A DNA stretch of 64,000 nucleotides, taken from Gentiana macrophylla (Eukaryota; Streptophyta; Magnoliopsida; Gentianales; Gentianaceae). Positions 56,269 through 64,000 of this stretch are shown here, in pieces (the stretch's first letter is position 1; every line of letters begins with the position of its first letter). The notes below the pieces were generated by a model that worked only from the letters and a program-made list of their open reading frames with translations, did no database searches and was not told the origin of the DNA. The translations under genes and the position numbers were made by a program. The stretch is taken from positions 101,386,239 to 101,450,238 of the forward strand of contig CM047806.1 of the NCBI GenBank assembly GCA_026214975.1. Reading direction: 5' to 3'.

Positions 56269-58091
56269 TTTCTACAATAATAAATAAAGATAGAATAAGT
56301 AAGAGCTCATGTATAAAAAAACCTTAAATCTGCACTTTAAAATTTTATAAGGTTTTTACTCCCACTAGCCAACTATTCACAATTGGCTTTGAAGAAAATA
56401 ATTTTCTTTAGTGGGCAAGATCCCATTGAACTACCTCGACCCCCAACTTTGGCTGATGGGCCGAAAATAATTTAACAGGTGGACAACACTTTGTTGATCA
56501 TATCTTATATGACTCTTGTTGTTTGACTAGTCAACTCTTTGACAATTTTTTCATCTTATGAAAATAGTCAAACCCTTGCCTCTAAAATCCAAACGACCCC
56601 GCTTTGGCTGGTGGCCGAGAGAATTCTTAGTCGAGTCATAACCCCAATATTCGCCAGATTCTTTCGATCATATCTCGATAACAACGATATACCCGAGGTA
56701 GGTCAACCCCCGCTTTGGCTGGTGAGTTGGGTCCGAACAAGGGCTCTTCACCATCGTTATAATATGGGGAGGCAATTTCGACTTGATTTTTTTGACGTGG
56801 GAATAATTTTAAATTAATTCTCTTAATTAATTTTGTTTAATTATTGTCTCATCTACTATGTGCATATTACTACGATATCATATAAAGTAAAACATACACA
56901 ACATTCCGTGCACAAAATAACCGGTATGATCATGGACTTTTCGTAGGTGCAGTTTCGAATACAAACTGACGAAACCGCGGGTCACAAACTAAGGGTGTCT
57001 ACAACCGCCAATAGGATCTTTATTGATGTAAGCGAATGGGTTCTTTATCTCTCTTTGGTCTTCATCTTCTTGCTCCATTCTTGTTACATAATAATCTATC
57101 CAATAAATAATTACACCCGCCGCACACGGGGGGAGCTAACGGGAATGGGATAAATGCAAAAGGTAAACCAGGTCACGTTCTTCATAACGGCCTAGGACAA
57201 TTTTTCAAAAACCAACATAAATAAAACATTCTCATCTATCATATTGGTCGAGTCCATGATCAATCGGGGTCCATATAATAACATTATATCTACACATCTA
57301 ATCCATACAATTTATCTTACGAAAAAGATCAAATTCTAATTTTAACTACTTATGCGTCTTATTCTATCACATCAAATAATTAAATAACTTTTAATTCATT
57401 ATATGACTTAATCAAAAATAAAATTAACATTTAATTTTAAATGGATTTCAATTTCAATTTTATAAAATTTGAACTATTCAAAATAAAATTAAAAATTATA
57501 AAGTCTCCAATTTGTTTCCTTTCCTTTTGATTCTTAATCAAAAGGGATGTCTTTGGTTTCCTAAACCAAAAGGCATCTTCCAAAACCAAATTTGGTTTAG
57601 GCCTGGCCTTTTTCTAAAATCAAAATTTTGGAAGTGGCCTAGGCCTAGGCCTTTAAAAATCAAATATTCAAACAGGGCCTAGGCCTATTCCAAATCAAAA
57701 TTTGGAAAGGCCAACTAGTTTTGGTTTAGGCCTGGCCCCTTTCCAAATCAAAATTTGGAAAGGACAATATGCCACTATGGTTTCCCAATGGCCCAAAATA
57801 TTTGAACCATTGGTTGGCCATATGACATAACTAAACAAAAGAGATATCTATACACAAAAAATATCACAAAACGAAAAGGGTCGATATCCCCGTTGGAAGA
57901 GGACAACCGACGACGGCAGCCCTAAAGCCGCCGCCGCCGTCACCGCCGCAGAGGAGGGGGGCGCCGTCAGTCGGCCGAGCCCCCAGTCGAACCCTTTTTT
58001 TGTTTTAAACGTTTCGCTTACAGATCTTGCATCTATCGATTAATTTCTACGCAATTAAATTGTGCTTATTGCTTAAGCTCGAAGTCTGTCT
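56269..58091 (-). other. Element G leader between primer site and gag
   Basis: A leader of 1.8 kb with no gene. It contains three copies of a GCTTTGGCTGGTG-like word (56446, 56600, 56711), an A/T-rich stretch at 57200-57500, a hairpin cluster at 57585-57765 and a (GCC)n-like patch at 57925-57955. Next to the LTR the - strand reads TGGCATCAGAGA, the primer site with one change. Confidence 0.6.
57585..57765. repeat. Hairpin repeats in the G leader
   Basis: Three direct repeats, each an inverted repeat. The best, 57738-57763, is CCTTTCCAAAT-CAAA-ATTTGGAAAGG, 11 perfect pairs. 57688-57707 has 8 pairs with the same CAAA loop. 57611-57635 is a weaker version. They alternate with AGGCCT/AGGCCTAGGCCT palindromes. 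Confidence 0.75.
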
Positions 58092-58101
58092 CTGATGCCA
58101 C

Positions 58102-59837
58102 TGTTAGGAAATCACTAGTTTAACGCAGCGGAATTTAAAATTTGATTTCTTTTTTCAAGATCGTTCTTCGTTTAATGCAATAAACACGTGAAGTAGTTTG
58201 ACGGTTATACCTTGATGATCTATAAGATCGTCGCTTTGACTGTCAACGGAGAGTAGTACAGTGCGCAAGCCATCCACGCGTCCGGCTTCTATCGCTAATC
58301 CACACGAACTCCTAGCCGGAATCCTCCTTGGATTGCTATTGGAAAACTCTGGTTGCTAGACCGGCCTTTTTCCTCTTTCACAAACTCACTATAGGATGCT
58401 CTCTATTTTACACAAGAACTATGAGCTCTTGCAATTGTGATGTACAAAAGAGCTTGACACCCACCTCTTATTTATAGTGTAGGGGGCGCCCCAACCTAGA
58501 GTGCAGGAGAAGAAAACATTTTCCCAATAAAATAAGGAAAATCAATTAGATTGATTTATCTCTTTTATTATAATTAATTTTGCCAATATCTTATATTGAA
58601 TATAATTATCTTATTACCATAAATCTATTTTTCCAAAATCAATTAATATCTTATATTAATATTATGGTAATCTTATTAATTAAAGTGTACAATCCAAGTG
58701 TATGTGGCGGCCCAATAGTCAATAAATTGACTTCCAAAATATTCTTTAATTATTTATTCATAATAAATAAATACCACCATATTAATTTACCACTATAACC
58801 ATTATAGTCTAGAGATAAGCTTTCCTTATTTGGCTATCAACTATAACCTCATTTTAATCCGACTCGATGTTCATATATGTGTGACCCGATAGGCTTCCAA
58901 ATATGTTGGCCGTAGACACAAAGTGTAATTTACTAAAATGCCCTTCATGCCTAATGATCACGGGATAGCGTCTAGCAACACACCGTGACCCCCAATCATC
59001 GGTAGAGTCAGAAGCAACGACTACTACCTTTCACGTGAAGCAGTTACCGTGTAACTTACAATCCTATCGTTGTAATAATATCCATACGATCGTAGCTCGA
59101 GTGTCAATACATTAACGATGGTATCTTATAATCTGGATATCATGCTTTCTCGGGATAACACATTTACTCCCACTTTGCAAAGATTCTCGAGAGCTAGACA
59201 TTCCTTATAAGGTCATTTCGGATATTCGACCCAATCATAGGATACGCGATTCCCGGACGACCAATCATGTATACTCCGCAAGCTTCAATATCATACCCAA
59301 TCACTACCGCATAATCGCCCCGTGGCTAGGGGAAATTTCAATAGTGTCAAAGCATGACAATCCACACCGTGATGCCATGAAGACTCCGGTCAAAAGGATA
59401 ATTACACAACCGCCACATAGTGTGACACTTAATGTACACTAATACACGTCCACGTACAGTCCAAGCATCTCTACACTTCGATAGACGAGATCTATCCCTA
59501 CCTTATAAGATAGAAGACATCCAATACGTGCTAGTCTGCTTATACTATCAATGTCCCATTTGATAGTACATAAGACTAGAGACATTTAAGTACTAAACTT
59601 GTTATAGTGATTTGAGATCTCATCAACCATAATCACTATCATGGTTTCTCTATCACAGTTTGATACTAGGAACGTTACTATATATGTGCAACAAATAACA
59701 TGAAGATAAACAAAATATAATAACATAAGTGCTTTTATTAATATCATAAAGTTATTACATAAATTAAATAGACTGTAAACGACCCGACCCGGTCGGATCC
59801 GGACCAACCCGATTGGGTTTAGGACACTCTTCCAACA
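58102..59837 (-). repeat. Element G 5' LTR
   Basis: TGTTAGGAAATC...CCAACA, 1736 bp. TATA box in element sense near 58468-58476 (CTATAAATA). Several indels against the 3' LTR, for example around 58700 and 59410. Confidence 0.88.
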
Positions 59838-59879
59838 AGATCACCATTGATAAAGGTATGAAGCTTTGAACGTTCCTTT
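59838..59879 (+). repeat. Element H LTR, probable continuation
   Basis: AGATC (target-site copy) plus 37 bases up to the start of I. Too short to prove; it follows from the G insertion model. Confidence 0.4.
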
Positions 59880-62796
59880 TGTTGGAAAATTATTGTGCCA
59901 CCAATATCTTGAATTTAAGAGTTTGATTAATTTAACACTTATCTGAATAATATGTGTACTTGTATTATTTATTGTTGACTAACCTGCCATGAAGTCAAAT
60001 GACTTACAACGGCATTTCTATATTTGGTTTTTGCAGGTACCCTCAAAAACACTTGCACACACAATCACACCATAAATGATTAAATCAATCAGTTATTTGA
60101 TACATTTATCATAAACTCAATTTATGCTATGGTGTGACACTAGTATAATAATATTAATTGGGTCCAATCAAAATTTATCTAGTCCAAAATCTGTTCCAAA
60201 TTCATAAATAAAATGTTTCGGCCTCTTTTGTCAACCCAAAACCCGGCCCAATTAGTTAATTATCAAATGAACTGAACATTACTCAAACAATGAAATTTCA
60301 GCCCGACTCATTTGTTACCATATAAAAACAACAAACCCACCAAAAAACCAAACCCTAGCTTATTTCTCAGCCGCCCCCATCTTCAGAATCTCTCTCTCAG
60401 CCTCCTCTCCTCCTCTCCTCCTCTCCTCTCCTCTGATTTCTCACCGTCCGACCACCGTCCTCGTTTCATCATCAGTTCACCATATCATCTTCTTCATCCA
60501 GACGACATGGCTGTCCCTTCAACCTCCTTAACTCTCCACCATTCAAAAGCAGTTACCGTTTAAAAGAAAAATGTTCAAACTTTCAGTCTTCAAATGAAGA
60601 CATACCTTGCAGTTCATCAATCAGAAGCAGCTATATGATGACTGAATGAAGATATGAGTTACTCCTCCGTCTGACCGGTCCTTATTTCACATTGAAGAAA
60701 GAAAGATATTTTTTGATTCTCCCTCTCTCTCTCTATCTACAGATCAAGACATGGTAAGGTCCGATTCGATGAATAATCGGCTCAGGTATCAAATTTCCTT
60801 CTCCATCTCCCCTACACATGTGATTAAATCCCAGATAGAATCATAAAAATCAAGTAATCCTGCATGTCCATTAATGTTGTCTCGTCCATGTCACTGAATC
60901 TAGATCTTGAATGCTTATATATATTTCTGAATGTGTATGAATATTTGTTTATGTGTGATAAATCTACACTGTGCTAAAACTGTGTTAATTCGAAACCATA
61001 GAGTAAAATCTGAGTATCAAATAGTGTGTAATTTATGGTTCTACATCTAGATCTGAATTTGCTAAACACATTGCCTTGTGTCGATTAACTGAGTTTTCTT
61101 TTTGATGAAATCAGAATTCTTGTGTGATTTAATTCATGATCCATTTTAAACAGTATTTTGGGAAACCTTGTATTCTTTAAACTGGAGAAATCTGAGTTTC
61201 AAATCCAGTCAAATGAATTCTGATTAATGATTCAGTTGAATCCGTTCTTATGTGACCTCTGTGATGTAAATTGATCCCTAAGGACTGCACTACATCCTTA
61301 AACCAAATCACTATCACACATTCACAGTAAATCGGTTTATGTATATTTGATGTTGTGACGGACTCTAGGATTGCACTCCATCCTTGAGAAAACACACTCT
61401 CACACACTTCTCAAAATCTGCATGTTATGGTACTTATTTGATATTTAAATCTGTGTATAAAGGACTGATCTGTAAATCATTGTCTAAGTGATATGTGTTA
61501 TATGTCACAGAAATGATGTCCTATTATATATTTTAGTGTGAACAAACTTATCTCTATATTTGTTTCACATTAATGATGTATGTATATACACAACTCTACA
61601 TATGATATATATATGGGCCATTGCATTTCATATAGAAAAGTTCATCTAATAACTAACATAACAATAATAATAAAATGAAAATAAATGTCTCGGTTTTTCT
61701 GCATATAAAAAGTCGACTGCATTTATGACTATCACAATTAGGTTAGTTGTGTTATATCATTAATTAGAATGTGTGCTGTCTTAGGCTGTTAACTAATTAA
61801 CTAGTACATCTGAATAGTCTCTCTCTTACTTGTCTTGATCTACACACTGCACAATCACCCACACACGCCTGTTCATTTATCCAGGCTGCATATTTAATCC
61901 ATACACCTCTCTACACACTTCACAGCCTATATATATCATATACATCAAAACTGATCAGTAACTAAAACTAATCAAACATTTTCTCTCATACTAAAAACAG
62001 CCTTGTTTCTGAGAAAAATTCTGCTGCTATATTCTTCTAAGTAATACACTAGTATTACTTCTAAGTAATATACCGAAGTCAAACCGAACTCAAGGTGTGG
62101 GATTGCATTGAGCTGGATCAGGACTTGGATCGCTTTCTAGAGTCTTCTTCTCTTTTTCATTGCACCGTTTTCTTCTCACACTTGAGTCTTTGACTCTTTC
62201 AGTAAGTTCACTGTTTATCTTTTACTTTCTAAGTGTTGTATTTCATATGTGTAATTGAAATAGGACTTAGTTAGTTTAGATACCGAGGATTGTAATTTTT
62301 TTTTCTGTTGTGTTTGGTTTTTAGAAACAGAACTGTGGTTGAATCTTAGTGATTTGTGTCACTACTGTGGTTTAGATTCAATCACTACAAGCAGTGATCT
62401 CAAAACAAACAAGTCGAAAACTGCTTTCATCTTGTACCTTTTATTTTTACGAAAACGGTCTGTAATAGTGTAGTAATAATCATGATTGCTTGCTACACCT
62501 AGTATAAGTGAAAACTTAAAACTCGAATCTGTGTTTTAAAAGATTAGAAGCACACATTAATTTGCATGCTAAATTGAATAAGGTTAAACACATTAATATA
62601 CAGAATCTATTTCTGTCCGTTCACAAGAAAATTAATCTATATACGTTCATTCTAGCTAGATCTTCCGCCTAGTTTATTGTCAATATTAGATTAATTAATT
62701 GAAACTCCAAAAGGCTAAATAAAATTTAAATAGCCGTAATATCCTATTCACCCCCCCCCCCTCTAGGATATAGATTGCGCACTCTACGATCCAACA
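59880..62796 (+). repeat. Element I 5' LTR
   Basis: TGTTGG at 59880 and CCAACA at 62791-62796 with a primer site directly after. If correct the LTR is 2917 bp. A TATAAAAA box lies at 60321-60328, followed by a CT-rich leader-like stretch, and a C11 run at 62751-62761 near the end, as in the C and D LTRs. The second copy lies beyond the window, so the left end rests on the TGTTGG match only. Confidence 0.6.
60321..60328 (+). promoter_or_regulatory. TATA box in the I LTR
   Basis: TATAAAAA, followed within 30-120 bp by AACCCTAG and then a long run of CT-rich DNA (about 60380-60450), as at many plant transcription starts. Confidence 0.5.
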
Positions 62797-62798
62797 AG

Positions 62799-62810
62799 TG
62801 GTAGCAGAGC
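62799..62810 (+). other. Element I primer-binding site
   Basis: TGGTAGCAGAGC, 11 of 12 matches to TGGTATCAGAGC, two bases after the CCAACA end of the LTR. Confidence 0.75.
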
Positions 62811-63263
62811 TTGGTCTCTTGTGAATCAGCTTCAGTATCATCTGTTTGATATCTGTGTAATTGCATGCTCTAAATTGTTTGTATGTTTATGTGCTAAGTT
62901 GCTGGATATCTATCTGTTTGTGTTTTATTATAGTTGTTGCCTATTCTACCATCACAACTCTGCTAAGGTGCTGTTCTTATCTTTATCTGCTGAAACAAAA
63001 GTAAAATCCATATAGGAACCGTTCTGCTGAATCATACATTCAGCACCTCGTTTTTTACATTTCTGCAAACGCTTATGAACTAAGTACTGCACACACAACA
63101 CTTGCAACACAATATCCAAATCTGAGATCTTTGATACATCTGATTTGAATCCGTCCTTAAACTGCATTGTAATCTTGCATTGTATCACTACATTAGTGTT
63201 AAGTGCATTGTTTTGCATTGTAACTCATATCATCTTTCATTTAAAACGCCTAGAATAAATAAC
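62811..63263 (+). other. Element I leader
   Basis: 450 bp between primer site and gag start with no convincing reading frame or motif. Confidence 0.5.
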
Positions 63264-63972
63264 ATGTCTTCCATGGGCCATAATCAGCCACCTCATGAGG
63301 GATTGTCTTTGGCAAGACCTCCATACTTTGATGGTAATGATTATATCCAATGGAAGAGGGCAATGAAATTGCATGTAGAAGCAATGGACATCCGTCTATG
63401 GTACATTATAGCGGATGAACCCTTTGTTCCTACAAAAGAAGTTAGTGATGAGGGTGTTAGAGTTCTTGTTAAGAAGGAAAGAGCTGATTTAGATGATGAG
63501 GATAATCGAAAGATTACTCTCAACTCTAAGGCAACTGCTATCCTTGTTAATGCCTTAAGTCCTGCTGAGGGTAAGTACGTCGACTGCTAAAGAAATCTGG
63601 GATCATCTTGAAATGCTTCATGAGGGTAATAATCAGGTTAAGGATAATAAAATTAACCAACTCATGTTTGCATATGAATCATTTAGGATGGATTCGAATG
63701 AGACAATCAGTAACATGGATACCAGATTTACTGATATTATCACAACACTTTCTGCACTAGGTAAGACCTTTAATTCCAAAAAGATTGTTCAGAAAATCCT
63801 AAGAAGCCTGCCCCAAGAATGGGATGCCATGGTTACGGCTATACAACAGGCTAAGGATTTGAACACTCTGAAAAAGGATGAACTCATTGGTTCATTGCTT
63901 GTGCATGAGAGTATGTTGAACTCACGCAAGCAAGTGAAGCCTGAGACCAAGGGTATAGCAATTGAGAGCTAA
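63264..63972 (+). pseudogene. gag: Element I gag, N-terminal part
   Basis: The chosen start is the ATG at 63264 (MSSMGHNQPP), because the gag pattern RPPYFDGNDYIQWKRAMKLH begins right after. A small shift near 63580 moves the reading into the frame with TAKEIWDHLEMLHEG, then ORF 63613-63972: FRMDSNETISNMDTRFTDII and VQKILRSLPQEWDAMV, the central Copia gag domain. A TAA at about 63970 ends the frame although gag should go on, and the window ends soon after. Wording resembles Sirevirus gag. The shift contains a TCGACTG word and may be a sequencing error. Confidence 0.78.
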
Positions 63973-64000
63973 ATCCAAACAAATCGAGATCGAGACTCAC

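Larger units (their letters stand above)
27118..59837 (-). mobile_element. Element G: Copia retrotransposon inserted in the H LTR
   Basis: LTRs lie at 27118-28920 and 58102-59837 (TGTTAGG...CCAACA). Flanks AGGTC (27113-27117) and AGATC (59838-59842) match at 4 of 5. Read on the - strand it has a primer site, a 1.8-kb leader, gag, protease, integrase, RT and RNase H. F splits its RNase H. The LTR pair shows many substitutions and indels, more than F or D, in line with its outer position. Confidence 0.88.

Noticed and set aside
60312..60563. A possible small host gene with a Ser/Leu/Pro-rich product
   Set aside because: CT-rich leader composition, no family resemblance, and it lies inside the probable LTR of I just after its TATA box.

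Overview
This window is plant nuclear DNA, most likely intergenic heterochromatin of a flowering plant. I find no ordinary host gene, tRNA or rRNA. Almost every base belongs to LTR retrotransposons nested inside each other. Most boundaries are fixed by TG...CA LTR ends, primer sites resembling plant initiator tRNA-Met, polypurine tracts, and 5-bp target duplications (three perfect, four matching at 4 of 5 bases). Elements are given letters here.

Left half. The oldest layer is element H on the + strand: a coding fragment at 1-439, non-coding DNA at 25192-26523, and a 3' LTR from 26524. Element C (560-25191, - strand) sits in H. C is a Sirevirus-like Copia relative that has lost its whole pol but keeps a gag remnant and a long extra reading frame. 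C is broken by element X (5305-19231, + strand), an Ale/Retrofit-like Copia with 147-bp LTRs. X is broken in its 3' LTR by element Y (9689-19092, - strand), a chromodomain Ty3/Gypsy element. C also carries a solo LTR of its own family (20208-21953) in opposite orientation.

Right half. Element G (27118-59837, - strand Copia) is inserted in the 3' LTR of H. Element F (29180-52644, - strand Copia) is inserted in the RNase H region of G. Element D (32703-46529, - strand, Sirevirus-like Copia) is inserted between the integrase and reverse transcriptase parts of F. D has gag with two zinc knuckles, protease, integrase, RT and RNase H, then a 4-kb extra reading frame before its 3' LTR. Element I (59880 to the right edge, + strand) starts with a long LTR and the beginning of gag.

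The most interesting system is the extra reading frame shared by C and D. It lies between pol (or where pol was) and the 3' LTR, has a plant-transposon-protein-like N-terminal domain and a coiled-coil C-terminal half, and in both elements has a TATA box 110-120 bp upstream of its start codon. A piece of a similar domain occurs at 1-250 in H. Other unexplained signals are palindrome arrays in the LTRs of C, D and Y and a set of strong hairpins in the leader of G. Paired LTRs also show a systematic CAG/CTG versus CGA/TCG discordance that looks like a base-calling artefact, so some apparent frameshifts may not be real. All homology calls were made by eye from translated sequence.
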